Source: Micromonospora_G sp044458865 (GTDB lineage Bacteria > Actinomycetota > Actinomycetes > Mycobacteriales > Micromonosporaceae). From it: 64,000 nucleotides of DNA. The stretch spans positions 1 to 64,000 of the forward strand of contig NZ_JBITIH010000006.1 of NCBI RefSeq assembly GCF_044458865.1, in the 5' to 3' direction. Numbering within the stretch: position 1 is the first letter of the stretch; every line of letters starts with the position of its first letter. Under the pieces are notes generated by a model, which worked only from the letters and a program-made list of their open reading frames with translations, did no database searches and had not been told where the DNA came from. Position numbers and translations under genes: made by a program. Shown here piece by piece: positions 41,465 to 50,625 of this stretch.

Positions 41465-41518
41465 GTTAGGAAGGGCCCCTTCCTATACGAAAAGCGATAA
41501 CAAGGGGCCCCTCCTTAC
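41465..41518. repeat. REP-like intergenic repeat (GGAAGGGCCCCTTCC type)
   Basis: GTTAGGAAGGGCCCCTTCCT is followed by ATACGAAAAGCGATAACAAG and GGGCCCCTCCTTAC. It contains two GGGCCCC palindromic cores. Repeats of this type are scattered through Micromonospora genomes as far as I know. It lies 15 bp before the pirin gene. Confidence 0.65.
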
Positions 41519-41532
41519 CGGCGGGAGGGCTT

Positions 41533-42501
41533 GTGAGTACGACCGAGGCGGAGCCCGACTTCACCACCTGCGAGTCTGGTCCGGAAGGGCTGCAGATCCT
41601 GGAGCCGCGCGAGGTTCCGCTCGGCGGGCTGCGGGCACTGAACGTACGGCGGACCCTGCCGCAGCGCGCCAGGTCGCTCATCGGCGCCTGGTGCTTCGTC
41701 GACCACTACGGTCCGGATCAGGTGGAGAGCACCGGCGGAATGGTGGTCAACGGCCACCCGCACACCGGTCTACAGACCGTGAGCTGGCTCTTCGACGGTG
41801 AGATCGAGCACCGCGACACGGTCGGCTCGGTCCGGACCGTCCGCCCCGGCGAGGTGAACCTGATGACCGCCGGTCGCGGTATCGCCCACTCGGAGATCTC
41901 GACCCCTGACACCACGGTCCTGCGGGGCGCGCAGCTCTGGATCGCGCTGCCGGCTGGCGAGCGCCACACCGCGCCCCGCTTCGAGCACTACGCCCCGGAA
42001 CCGTTCCGGATCGACGGGGCCAGGATGAGCGTCTTCATCGGCACCCTGATGGGCGCGACCTCGCCGGTGCGCACGGCGACCCGACTGGTCGCGGCGGAGG
42101 TGCGGTTGGAGCCCGCCGCCACGGTGACGATCGAGGTGGACCCCACGTTCGAGCACGGCGTCCTCGTCGACGACGGCAGGATCACCGTCGCCGGTGCCGG
42201 CGTCGGCCAGTCGGAACTGCTCTTCGTCCCGACCGGGCCGCGTACGCTGACCATCACCGCAGAGCAGGGCCCGGCCCGCATCCTGCTGCTCGGCGGAGAA
42301 CCGCTGGGCGAGCGGATCATCATGTGGTGGAACTTCATCGGGCGTACGCACGAGGAGATCGTCGAGTACCGGGACCGGTGGCAGGCGCAGGCATTCGGCG
42401 ACGGTGACGGCGGCTCCCCGTACGGCACACTCCCCGAGGACTGGCAGCACCTGATTCCCGCCCCGCCGCTGCCGAACGGCCGGCTGAAACTGCGCTCCTG
42501 A
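41533..42501 (+). CDS. Pirin family protein
   Basis: 322 aa, GTG start with GGGAGGGC upstream. Cupin fold with the pirin metal-binding pattern: NGHPHTGLQTVSWLFDGEIE (H-x-H), EVNLMTAGRGIAHSE, and LQLWIALP-like sequence with ERHTAPRFEHY after it. Pirins are iron-binding proteins, some with quercetinase activity. It is followed 41 bp later by a small GNAT gene in the same direction. Confidence 0.9.
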   Translation: MSTTEAEPDFTTCESGPEGLQILEPREVPLGGLRALNVRRTLPQRARSLIGAWCFVDHYGPDQVESTGGMVVNGHPHTGLQTVSWLFDGEIEHRDTVGSVRTVRPGEVNLMTAGRGIAHSEISTPDTTVLRGAQLWIALPAGERHTAPRFEHYAPEPFRIDGARMSVFIGTLMGATSPVRTATRLVAAEVRLEPAATVTIEVDPTFEHGVLVDDGRITVAGAGVGQSELLFVPTGPRTLTITAEQGPARILLLGGEPLGERIIMWWNFIGRTHEEIVEYRDRWQAQAFGDGDGGSPYGTLPEDWQHLIPAPPLPNGRLKLRS

Positions 42502-42542
42502 ACCCGTTCGCCCCGTACCTCACCGCTGGAGACGAGACTGCC

Positions 42543-42890
42543 ATGACGAACCCTTCCGCGACGGACTCCTCCGCCGACCCGATCGTCGAGTTGGACCTGC
42601 GGCGCCACCGGTACACCATCGCGGTGGCGGGTCAGGTCGCGGGATTCACCCAGTTCTTCGACCACGACCGGCAGCGCGTCTTCTTCCACACCGAGATCGG
42701 CAAGGAGTACGGCGGCCAGGGGCTCGGCACCCGGCTCATCGCCGAAGCGCTCGACGACGTACGGGCAGCGGGGTTTCGCGTCGTCCCGATCTGCCCGTTC
42801 GTGAAGTCCTACCTGGACCGCCACCCCCAGTACGGCGATCTGGTCGACCCGGTCACCCCCGACCTGCTCGCCCGCGTCGGCGGCGCGTAG
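42543..42890 (+). CDS. Small GNAT acetyltransferase (YjdJ-like)
   Basis: 115 aa, ATG with GGAGACGAG upstream. The short GNAT form: VAGFTQFFDHDRQRVFFHTE, the acetyl-CoA loop YGGQGLGTRLIAEALDDVRA and PICPFVKSYLDRHPQYGDLV. Such proteins acetylate small amines or protein N-termini; substrate unknown. Probably cotranscribed with pirin. Confidence 0.88.
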   Translation: MTNPSATDSSADPIVELDLRRHRYTIAVAGQVAGFTQFFDHDRQRVFFHTEIGKEYGGQGLGTRLIAEALDDVRAAGFRVVPICPFVKSYLDRHPQYGDLVDPVTPDLLARVGGA

Positions 42891-42933
42891 CCGCGTCGTC
42901 GGCACCCGGTCGTGGTGGCGCGCCGGTCGGTGA

Positions 42934-44019
42934 TCAGGCCCGTGCCGCCCGGTCGAGAAGTTCCCGAAGCAGGTCGACGACCTCGTCCGGGGTGAAGTCC
43001 ATCGCGTTCTCGGCCACGCTGATCTCGAAGCTGCACCGGGTCGGGTCCGGTGCCGTACGGAGCCGGGGGAAGAGCTGGGTTCCGGTCTCGGCCAACAGAG
43101 CGGCGCCGGCCCGCTCGACCGCCGCCGGGCCCGCCGGCAGATGCACGTGGAAGAGGGGGGTCTGCGGCGGGTTCGGCCAGGCCAGCGCCGTCCCGTCGGC
43201 GTTGATCGCGGTAGCGAGCGCGATCGCGTGGTCGCGGTACGCCGACATCCGGGGCAGCAGTTCGTCAAGTCCGGCGAGCGCTGCCAGGGCGAGCGGCCAG
43301 GCGTCGTGGATCGCGCCACCGAGGCGGCCGCGCCACACCCGGGCCGTGTCGATGGTCGCGGTGTCGGCGGCGAGGACAGCCCCGCGTACGCCATGAAGCG
43401 CCTTGTAGAGCGAAACGTAGATCGTGTCGAAGAGGCCGGCGATCTCGTCGAACGGGCGGCGGTAGTACGTCTGCGCCTCCCATATCCGGGCGCCGTCCAG
43501 GTGTGCCGCCGCCCCGTTCGCGCGTACGGCGGCGACCTGGTCGCACAGCTCGTCCCACTCGGGCAACTCGCCGCCGATGTCGCGCTGCGGCAGTTCCCAC
43601 ACCACGGCCGCGAGCGGCTCGCCGATCTCGGCGAGATCCGCACCGGTCATCAGTCGGTGGCGGTCGCCGGCCGGGTGGAACCGCAGGCCGTGCACCACCT
43701 GGTAGCCCCGGGCCTCCCAGACGTCCAGATGGGTCTGCGGGTGCGCGGCGAACGCGAGCCGGCCGCGTCGTTCCGCGTGGATCCGGAGCGCCACCTGCTG
43801 CGCCATCGTCCCGGTCGGGAAGAAGAGCGCCGATTCCGTGCCGAGCAGGGCGGCGAGGCGCCGTTCGAGTTGCGCCACCGGACCGTCCGGACCGCCCGGG
43901 GGAGTGTCGGCGTCGACCCGGTCGAGCAGGGCCCGCAGCACCGCCTGTGGCGTCCGCCGGACCGGCGTGTGCGCGAACAGGGACCGTCGAATCGGGGGCG
44001 GTGTGGCGGACGCGGTCAT
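42934..44019 (-). CDS. Threonine aldolase / beta-eliminating lyase family PLP enzyme
   Basis: 361 aa from the ATG at 44019 (MTASATPP); ATG 44031 and TTG 44055 are also in frame and no start has a clear RBS. Fold type I PLP enzyme: FFPTGTMAQQVALRIHAERR at the cofactor phosphate site, AAAHLDGARIWEA (Asp to pyridine N) and IYVSLYKALHGVRGAVLAAD with the Schiff-base lysine. Low-specificity L-threonine aldolases cleave threonine to glycine and acetaldehyde. Convergent with the small GNAT and divergent from the larger GNAT. Confidence 0.85.
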   Translation of the reverse strand: MTASATPPPIRRSLFAHTPVRRTPQAVLRALLDRVDADTPPGGPDGPVAQLERRLAALLGTESALFFPTGTMAQQVALRIHAERRGRLAFAAHPQTHLDVWEARGYQVVHGLRFHPAGDRHRLMTGADLAEIGEPLAAVVWELPQRDIGGELPEWDELCDQVAAVRANGAAAHLDGARIWEAQTYYRRPFDEIAGLFDTIYVSLYKALHGVRGAVLAADTATIDTARVWRGRLGGAIHDAWPLALAALAGLDELLPRMSAYRDHAIALATAINADGTALAWPNPPQTPLFHVHLPAGPAAVERAGAALLAETGTQLFPRLRTAPDPTRCSFEISVAENAMDFTPDEVVDLLRELLDRAARA

Positions 44020-44108
44020 GAGTCGAAGCATGCTCGGGTTGCCGACGTCTGGCAATGTCCACCATGGCCGCCGACCAGAGGGTGGGTGCCCGGCGGAGGG
44101 GGAGATCG

Positions 44109-44750
44109 ATGTCCGACAGCCTGATCGTTCGACCGGCCGGCGCGGACGAGTCGGCCGCGATCGCGGCGGCGCTGGTCCGGGCCAGCCTGGACGAGGCGGT
44201 GGTCGGCTGGGTGGTGCCGGACGAGCGGGACCGCCGGGACCGACTCGACCCCGATGACGGGACGACGATCGAGTGGATCAGGGCTGCCATCTCCGGCAGC
44301 ACGGTCCTGGTCGCCGGGACCGAGCAGACGTCCGTCGCCGGGCTGTCGGTCTGGGAGTTCGACGACGGCACCGGTGTTCCGCCGGAGGTCGGGTCGGCGG
44401 AGCTGACCGCCTTCTTCCGCCAGGCGTACGGCGAGTACGCGCCCCGGATGGCGCTGGTGCACGAGCTGACCCGGCGGCGCCACCCACGCGCGGAGCCGCA
44501 CTGGTACCTGCAGCAGATGGTGGTCGTACCGGAGTGCCGTGGCCGGGGGCTCGGCGGCGCGATGCTCGGTTACCAACTGGCCCGCGCCGATGCCGACCGG
44601 GTCGCGGCCTACCTGGAGGCCAGTTCGCCACGGAACCGGGCACTCTACGAACGGTACGGTTTCCGTCCCCTCGGCGACCCGATCGACCTGCCCGACGACG
44701 GGCCGGGCATCCAGCCGATGTGGCGCCCGGTCACCGGCTCACCTACGTGA
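44109..44750 (+). CDS. GNAT-family N-acetyltransferase
   Basis: 213 aa from the ATG at 44109 with GGAGGGGGAG upstream. Complete GNAT fold: LIVRPAGADESAAIAAALVR, LQQMVVVPECRGRGLGGAML (acetyl-CoA loop RGRGLG) and YLEASSPRNRALYERYGFRP. Substrate unknown. Its last 8 bp overlap the 3' end of the acyltransferase gene on the other strand. Confidence 0.9.
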   Translation: MSDSLIVRPAGADESAAIAAALVRASLDEAVVGWVVPDERDRRDRLDPDDGTTIEWIRAAISGSTVLVAGTEQTSVAGLSVWEFDDGTGVPPEVGSAELTAFFRQAYGEYAPRMALVHELTRRRHPRAEPHWYLQQMVVVPECRGRGLGGAMLGYQLARADADRVAAYLEASSPRNRALYERYGFRPLGDPIDLPDDGPGIQPMWRPVTGSPT

Positions 44751-46008
44751 CCCGCTCCGGATCACGGACGGCGTCTGCCTCCCGGGCGGTACGGTCACCG
44801 GCGCTGGTCTGACGCGGTATCCGTACCGCCGTCGCCGTCTCCGCCGCTGTCGTCTCCGCCGCTGTCGTCTCCGCCGCTGTCGTCGCGGCCGGTGCGGCGG
44901 AGTCCGGTGCCGACGCGGTGTGCGGGCGGCGGCGTCGGGGCGAGAGCAGCCGCATCATCGGTGTCTCGACGAAGTGGAACAGCAGTCCGGCAAGGACGAG
45001 GTTGAGTAGCAGGAACCCGACCGCGGCGGCCGGGCCCTGCCAGCCCGGGAAGCCGTTCAGATGGTTGGTGGCGCGCAGCACGCTGGTCACCACGAACACG
45101 TGCACCAGGTAGTAGGCGAACGAGACCTCGCCGAGCCAGCGCATCGGCCGGGAGCGCCACGGCGACCAGGTCCCCCGGACGTCCGCGTCCGCCGCCGCCG
45201 CGATCACCAGTACGTAGACGGCGGCGAGCAGCGTCGTCCAGAGTTCCGCGCGGATCCACTGGCTCGCCGCCACCCACGTCACCACGAAGATCACACTGGC
45301 GACCTTCAGGTTGGGGCCGCGCCACCGGCCGCGCACCATCAGTTCGGCCGCCGCGACGCCCATCCAGAACTCCAGTGAGCGCACCAGTGGGAACACCTGG
45401 GTGAACCACCAGCGGTCCGGCTCCGGCACCAGCAACTGCCCCGGCCACATGGCGAGAATCAGCAGTGGCATCGCGACCACGATCACGACCAGGACCCACG
45501 GGCGTAGCCGGCGGATGAGGGGCAGCACCAGCGGCAGACAGAGGTAGAAGAAGAGTTCGCAGGAGAGCGACCAGCTGACCGTGTTGACGCTGTAGAACCA
45601 TCCCGGCGTCGGGTTCCACGCCTGCACCAGGAAGAGGTTGGTCAGCGCCACCTTGAGGTTGAACGGGTCCGCGAAGTAGATCCCGAGCAGGAGCACCGCC
45701 GCCCACAACACCACGTGGTTGGGGAAGATCTTGGCGATCCGGCGCCGCCAGAACGCCAACGGTGTGTCGCCCGGTCGGGCCGACCAGACCAGCACGAAGC
45801 CGCTGAGGATGAAGAAGAACTGCACCCCGGAGAGGCCGAGGGTGAACAGCTTGCCGACCACCGCCTGGTAGTCAGGCTCGGCGATGATCCGCATGGTGCC
45901 GACGTGGAATCCGAAAACCAGCATCGCGGCGACCCAGCGCAGGCCGGTCAACGACGGCAGCTTGCTGCGGGACTGGCCAGCGGTGGTGGGCGTGAGGGTG
46001 CTCGTCAT
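44743..46008 (-). CDS. Acyltransferase family 3 (OafA-like) membrane protein
   Basis: 421 aa from the ATG at 46008 with GGAGG four bases upstream; a longer open frame upstream is antisense to the GDPD gene. About ten transmembrane helices and the acyltransferase-3 blocks: LPSLTGLRWVAAMLVFGFHV with the catalytic histidine, FFFILSGFVLVWSARPG, and LGEVSFAYYLVHVFVV. It acylates surface sugars or lipids. The C-terminus has a short alanine/glutamate/threonine repeat encoded by 15-bp tandem repeats. Confidence 0.9.
   Translation of the reverse strand: MTSTLTPTTAGQSRSKLPSLTGLRWVAAMLVFGFHVGTMRIIAEPDYQAVVGKLFTLGLSGVQFFFILSGFVLVWSARPGDTPLAFWRRRIAKIFPNHVVLWAAVLLLGIYFADPFNLKVALTNLFLVQAWNPTPGWFYSVNTVSWSLSCELFFYLCLPLVLPLIRRLRPWVLVVIVVAMPLLILAMWPGQLLVPEPDRWWFTQVFPLVRSLEFWMGVAAAELMVRGRWRGPNLKVASVIFVVTWVAASQWIRAELWTTLLAAVYVLVIAAAADADVRGTWSPWRSRPMRWLGEVSFAYYLVHVFVVTSVLRATNHLNGFPGWQGPAAAVGFLLLNLVLAGLLFHFVETPMMRLLSPRRRRPHTASAPDSAAPAATTAAETTAAETTAAETATAVRIPRQTSAGDRTAREADAVRDPERVT
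44837..44884. repeat. 15-bp tandem repeat in the acyltransferase C-terminus
   Basis: About three copies of GTCTCCGCCGCTGTC head to tail, encoding repeats of the type AAETT. It lies in a disordered tail and could vary in copy number between strains. Confidence 0.7.
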
Positions 46009-46179
46009 GACCTCCGGCACTCTAGTCGGTGGGCCGGGCGGCGCCACCGGTGCCGTTGCCATTCGGGAGTGATCGCCCGCTTCGGCTGGTCCGGGCGCGA
46101 TGAGTCGTACATCCCTGCTTTCCGTACCGGTAACTGGTTTCCGCCTGTCTGTTCCCCGCTCCGACCTAACGTCCCAATC

Positions 46180-47625
46180 ATGGTCTTCACTCGATTCGGC
46201 GCCGGGCGCGCCCGGGCCACCACCCCCGGCCGGGCCGTCGTCGGACTGCTGGCCCTGGCGCTCGCCGTCGGCACCCTCACCGCCGTCGACACCACCGCAC
46301 CGGCCGTCGCCGCACCCGGCAGTGTGGTCGTATCGGCGAACTTCGACAGCGGCGGTCTGCCCGCCGGATGGCGGGCCGTCGACGGCAGTTGGACGGTCAG
46401 GAACGGCCGGCTGTACGGGGCCGCCGCCAGCGGCTCCAACAAAATCACCTTCGGTCGGCACCTGAACGACTTCCGGTTCGAGGCGACCGTCCGGTTCGAG
46501 TCCGTCGCCGAGGCGACCCGGTGGACCGCGCTCGGGCTCGACGTACCCGCCGCCGGCACCCCGCCGTGGTGGATCGCCACCCTGCGCAGCGGCAGCACCG
46601 CTTCGAACGGGATCGAGTTCGCCCAGCTCACCACCGCCAACAGTTGGAACGTGACGAACACCGCTGCCGCCCCGTCGGCCGCCGGCACCGGTCGCGACAT
46701 CAGCATCGCCGCCGAGGTGCACGGCATCAACGCGCGGTGGTTCTTCGCGGGCCGGGAGGTGCTGCGTACCAGCAGCCTGCAGCGTTCGACCGGTGGGACG
46801 CAGGCCCTGATCGTCAACGGGGCCACGGTGTCGTTCGACAACGTCAAGGTCACCGAGCTGGCGCCGAGCCCGTACATCCGTCCGGTCGGGGCGCCGCTCA
46901 GCGTCATCGCCCATCGCGGCGCCTCCGCCGTCGCACCGGAGAACACCCTCGTCGCGCAGGACATCGCGCGCAGCAACGGCGCCGACTGGATCGAGAACGA
47001 CGTGCAGCCGAGTAAGGACGGCGTGCCGTTCGTGCTGCACGACAGCACGGTCGACCGGACCACCAACGGCACCGGTGCGATCCGCAACCTCACCTCGACC
47101 CAGCTCAAGCAACTCGACGCGGGCTCGTGGTTCGGCCCGACGTTCGTCGGCGTACGGATTCCGACGCTCGCCGAGCAACTGGCCGACCTGCGTACCCGGG
47201 GCGGCAGGCTGCTCCTGGAGATCAAGGGCGCGCACACCAGGGCCGAGGTCGGCAAGATCATCGACCTTATCCGGGCGGAGCATATGACCGGCCGGGTCTT
47301 CATCCAGAGCTTCGAGACCAACGCGCTCAGGTACAGCTACGAACTGGCCCCGGAGATCCCGCTCGGCCTGCTGCGCAGCACCCTCGACGCCGACCCGGTA
47401 GCGGTCGCCCGGCAGTACCACCTGACCGCGTACAACCCGGCGGTCGCCGCGTTGACCGCCCGACCGGCGGTCATCGCCAGCCTGCACACCGCAGGAGTGG
47501 CGCTGATGGTCTGGACGGTCGACTCCGCGAGCCAGTGGCGGCAGCTCAAGACGCTCGGGGTCGACGGCGTCATCACCAACCGCTCCCCGGAACTTGTCGA
47601 CTGGAACGCCGCGAACCCCGGCTGA
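46180..47625 (+). CDS. Secreted glycerophosphodiester phosphodiesterase with N-terminal beta domain
   Basis: 481 aa from the ATG at 46180. A Tat- or Sec-type signal peptide (basic start, hydrophobic VVGLLALALAVGTLTAV, cleavage near AVAAPG). Residues 45-230 form a LamG/concanavalin-like beta domain (VVVSANFDSGGLPAGWRAVD). The C-terminal GDPD barrel has SVIAHRGASAVAPENT (catalytic His), DWIENDVQPSKDGVPFVLHD and LLLEIKGAH. It hydrolyses glycerophosphodiesters to glycerol-3-phosphate, possibly for phosphate scavenging. Confidence 0.9.
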   Translation: MVFTRFGAGRARATTPGRAVVGLLALALAVGTLTAVDTTAPAVAAPGSVVVSANFDSGGLPAGWRAVDGSWTVRNGRLYGAAASGSNKITFGRHLNDFRFEATVRFESVAEATRWTALGLDVPAAGTPPWWIATLRSGSTASNGIEFAQLTTANSWNVTNTAAAPSAAGTGRDISIAAEVHGINARWFFAGREVLRTSSLQRSTGGTQALIVNGATVSFDNVKVTELAPSPYIRPVGAPLSVIAHRGASAVAPENTLVAQDIARSNGADWIENDVQPSKDGVPFVLHDSTVDRTTNGTGAIRNLTSTQLKQLDAGSWFGPTFVGVRIPTLAEQLADLRTRGGRLLLEIKGAHTRAEVGKIIDLIRAEHMTGRVFIQSFETNALRYSYELAPEIPLGLLRSTLDADPVAVARQYHLTAYNPAVAALTARPAVIASLHTAGVALMVWTVDSASQWRQLKTLGVDGVITNRSPELVDWNAANPG

Positions 47626-47640
47626 GGGGCGGGAAGGGAC

Positions 47641-47670
47641 GGGCCGGCCGGTGCGAAACCCGGCCGGCCC
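47641..47670. terminator. Stem-loop between GDPD and yraN
   Basis: GGGCCGGCCGGT pairs with ACCCGGCCGGCCC around GCGAA. It lies between convergent genes and can serve both. Confidence 0.75.
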
Positions 47671-47683
47671 GCGCGGCGGCACC

Positions 47684-48043
47684 CTAGAACGCGGCCCTGA
47701 GGTGCTCGATCCGGGCGGCGCCGCGCGGTGGCGCGAACACCGAGACCACGTCGAAGCGAACCTCGTCCGGGTGAGCCGCGTGCTGGTCCAGCCACTGCGC
47801 CGCCAGCCGCCGCAGCCGGCGCGCCTTGGATGGCACCACCGCCTCGGCCGGTGCACCGAAGGCGACGCCGCGTCTGGTCTTCACCTCGCAGAAGACGAGT
47901 ACCGCCCCGTCCCAGGCGACAATGTCGATCTCCCCGGAGGGGCCGCGCCAGTTCCGGTCCACCACCCGCAGCCCAGCCGCCAGCAGATGCCGTACGGCAC
48001 ACCGCTCGCCGTACGCGCCGACCGCCTTCCGTTGCCTCGTCAT
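47684..48043 (-). CDS. yraN: YraN family (UPF0102) endonuclease-like protein
   Basis: 119 aa, ATG at 48043. Predicted PD-(D/E)XK fold: AVGAYGERCAVRHLLAAGLR, NWRGPSGEIDIVAWDGAVLV (GEIDIV) and FCEVKTRRGVAFGAPAEAVV (EVKxR). In actinobacteria yraN usually lies directly upstream of comM/yifB in one operon. Here the comM start is 9.1 kb away on the same strand, with unrelated genes between. Confidence 0.93.
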   Translation of the reverse strand: MTRQRKAVGAYGERCAVRHLLAAGLRVVDRNWRGPSGEIDIVAWDGAVLVFCEVKTRRGVAFGAPAEAVVPSKARRLRRLAAQWLDQHAAHPDEVRFDVVSVFAPPRGAARIEHLRAAF

Positions 48044-48178
48044 GCGATCGAGGGTGGCCGGGCCGGCGCGCGGAGGCCGCCCCGGGCGGCGGAGGTGTGG
48101 AGGACGGGACGGCCTGTGGACAGCCGGACGATCAAGCCCGGGGCGTGGTATGTCGAGCCGAGCGGCCCTCAGTCGTCG

Positions 48179-49330
48179 TTACGCCGGGGGAGGCGCGTAG
48201 GCGTACCGGGTGGGGTTCCATTCCAGCCAGCTACCGTGTCCGTCGGTGCGGCCCAGCACCTCGACGTCGGCCCGACCGCCGCGCCACGAGACGACGGTGA
48301 GCAGCGCGGCCCCGATCACCCCCGGCGGCGCGGCAGCCGCCGGCCGGCCGTCCAGGAAGAGTTCGGCACCGGCCACCGACGCCTCGCTGAGCACCACGGT
48401 CAGGTCCCGCTCCGCGCCGACCTCGGCGAGCACCGTCGCCAACCGGCGGCGGTCGGCTCGGTCGAGGTACGTCAGCGCCATCGAGGCGAAGACCACCGGA
48501 ACCGTACCCGGGTCGACCTCGGCGAGCAGCGCCGGCAACGTACGCACCATGTCGCCGGCGACCAGTCGCGGCCGAACCCGGGCCACTTCGGCGAGAGCCG
48601 CCTCCAGCCGGGTCAACCGCTCGACCTGCTCCGGCCAGATGCAGGCCCGCAACCAGTCGGTCGCGACCGGGTCGCTGGCGTCGATCGGGGAGAGGTCGAC
48701 GCCCACCCGGTCGGCGATGGTCAGCTCGGCGGCGGCCGGGTCGGGCCAGCCCGGACCCCGTAACCGCACCGTCATGGTCAGCGCCTCCGCCGCCTCAGCC
48801 GGCCCGTACGTCTCGGTCCGGCCGTCCGGCCCGACGTAGCGGCAGGCGTACCGGTCGGCGATCAGCAGCAACCCGGCGCTGGTGCCGAGTTCGACCAGGT
48901 GCAGCGGGCGTCCCTGCGCGTACGCGGCGGCCCGGCCGAAACCGGTCCGGAGTCCGGCGGTCCGCCGCGCCTCGTTGGTCTGGGTGGTACGGGTGGCGCA
49001 GAGTTCGGTCAGTTCGGCGTGGTGGTCGCCGGCCAGGTCGGTCAGGGCGGCGCCCAGACCCTCGTCCGGTTCGCGGTCGCCGCCGAGGGTCGGCAGGTAC
49101 GCGCCGAGCGGGTGTCCGGCGGCGGTGGTACGGAGCAGGTACTGCACGGCGGCGAAGTAGAGGATCGCCCGGCGCTGGCCGGGTACGGCGGCGAGCAGTG
49201 GGCTGGAGAGGTCCGGTCGTTCGGCGAGAAGTTCGGAGAGGTACTCGTACCGGGGTGAGACGCCGCGGAACTCCTGTCGCGCGAACCGGCGGAACATCTC
49301 CGCGAGCGCGTACTCCTCGCTGACCGTCAT
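48179..49330 (-). CDS. DUF2332 family protein
   Basis: 383 aa. Begins YALAEMFRRFARQEFRGVSP, with PLHLVELGTSAGLLLIADRY at about 143 (a methyltransferase-like glycine loop), then VGVDLSPIDASDPVATDWLR and GTVPVVFASMALTYLDRADR. These are the usual DUF2332 landmarks. Catalytic role unknown; the fold suggests SAM binding. Confidence 0.85.
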   Translation of the reverse strand: MTVSEEYALAEMFRRFARQEFRGVSPRYEYLSELLAERPDLSSPLLAAVPGQRRAILYFAAVQYLLRTTAAGHPLGAYLPTLGGDREPDEGLGAALTDLAGDHHAELTELCATRTTQTNEARRTAGLRTGFGRAAAYAQGRPLHLVELGTSAGLLLIADRYACRYVGPDGRTETYGPAEAAEALTMTVRLRGPGWPDPAAAELTIADRVGVDLSPIDASDPVATDWLRACIWPEQVERLTRLEAALAEVARVRPRLVAGDMVRTLPALLAEVDPGTVPVVFASMALTYLDRADRRRLATVLAEVGAERDLTVVLSEASVAGAELFLDGRPAAAAPPGVIGAALLTVVSWRGGRADVEVLGRTDGHGSWLEWNPTRYAYAPPPA

Positions 49331-49539
49331 ATCCGAGATGGTCCGCCGACCGTCGGTGCGGCGCAGCGACCTCCGTCACGTACCCGCTGTCCGTATCCGG
49401 TCGGAACAGGTCGAATCAGATCTTCGCCAGTCGGGTGAAAGGTGGCTTGGCGGGCGGGATCGGAGTGGCCAGCGACAAGCCGGGCATCAAGGTCATCTAA
49501 TTGGCGCTGCCGCGGGCGGGTCGCATACGGTGCCCGTTC

Positions 49540-50625
49540 GTGGACGGACAACGCAACTTTCCCGAGGACCAGGAGCAGCCACGCTGGTACGCCGGCGAGC
49601 GCGGATACCCGGAGCCGGACTGGCGTGCCACGGACCGGCGCCACCAGCCGGACGGCTACCTCGGCGAGCGCTTCACCGGCGAGCAGGACCGGTTCCGGGG
49701 TGAGCCGGGCCGGTTCCGTACGGAAGGCGAGTCGGACCGGTTCCGCACCGAGCCGGACCGGTTCCGTACGGAAGGTGAGTCGGACCGGTTCCGCACCGAG
49801 CCGGACCGCTACACCGGCACCGAGCGCTACACCGAGCCGTTGGACCTGCGCCGCGATCCGCTCGACGCGATTCGGGTCCGGCCGGGCGGCAGCCGTGATC
49901 CGGAGGATCGGGGCGGCGAGCCGGACGACGGCGGCCGGTACGGGACGGATGGCGTACGGCCCGATGGCGCCGGGCGGTTGGCGCAGGTTCCGGACGACGC
50001 CGGGCGGTTGGCGCAGGCCCCGGACGACGGCGAGCGGTCCGCCGCCGACACGGCTCGGACGATGGCCGGCGGGGAGCGTTCGCCGCTGGGCGGCTATCCG
50101 ATCGTGGGCGCGGGCCGCACCGACGAGAAGGAGCCCGCTTCGGTCGAGGTGGCGGCCGGGCCGCTGCAGATGCCGACCGGTCCGATCGCCATGCTCGGCG
50201 CCGCGGGCGGACGTCCCGCGCCTGTCGACGGGCTGCCCTTCGGTGCCGAACCACCCGGCGGCGGCCTGTACGGCGAGCCGGCCGAGGGGCCGCGCCGCGG
50301 TGGCAGTGGGCCGGCCGGTGACGGGGTGTACCGGACCCGTCGGCCGGCGGTCGCGCTGCTCTTTGCCGTACTCGTGGTGATCCTTGAGGTTCCGGCGCTC
50401 CGGATGCTGCTGGACGGCGCGGTCGGCGGGCCGGTCTCTCCCACCGGCGTGGTTTCCGGGACATTCCTCGCGTTCGGGCTGCCGATCTTCGCAACCGGAC
50501 TGTACGCGCTGCTCACCGGGGGCGCGGCCATCGGTGACCCGGGCCGGGTCTGGCTCCGCCCGCCCACGGCGTACCTCACCATCGGGCTGGTGCTCTTCGT
50601 GGCGGCGGCGCTCGGCGCTGGCTGA
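49540..50625 (+). CDS. Membrane protein with long repetitive hydrophilic N-terminus
   Basis: 361 aa from the GTG at 49540; a TTG at 49501 is possible. The first 270 residues are hydrophilic and low-complexity, with RFRTEPDRFRTEGESD repeated twice (49720-49806). Three hydrophobic helices follow (about 268-287, 300-325, 340-360). Proteins like this often sit at the actinobacterial cell envelope; function unknown. It precedes the rpsB region in the same direction. Confidence 0.7.
   Translation: MDGQRNFPEDQEQPRWYAGERGYPEPDWRATDRRHQPDGYLGERFTGEQDRFRGEPGRFRTEGESDRFRTEPDRFRTEGESDRFRTEPDRYTGTERYTEPLDLRRDPLDAIRVRPGGSRDPEDRGGEPDDGGRYGTDGVRPDGAGRLAQVPDDAGRLAQAPDDGERSAADTARTMAGGERSPLGGYPIVGAGRTDEKEPASVEVAAGPLQMPTGPIAMLGAAGGRPAPVDGLPFGAEPPGGGLYGEPAEGPRRGGSGPAGDGVYRTRRPAVALLFAVLVVILEVPALRMLLDGAVGGPVSPTGVVSGTFLAFGLPIFATGLYALLTGGAAIGDPGRVWLRPPTAYLTIGLVLFVAAALGAG

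Noticed and set aside
44837..44884. 15-bp tandem repeat as a CRISPR or regulatory array
   Set aside because: It is in frame within the acyltransferase C-terminus and encodes a low-complexity tail.
46009..47856. Long minus-strand frame upstream of the acyltransferase (up to 1037 codons)
   Set aside because: It is antisense to the secreted GDPD gene, has no recognisable content, and the membrane protein has a good start and RBS at 46008.
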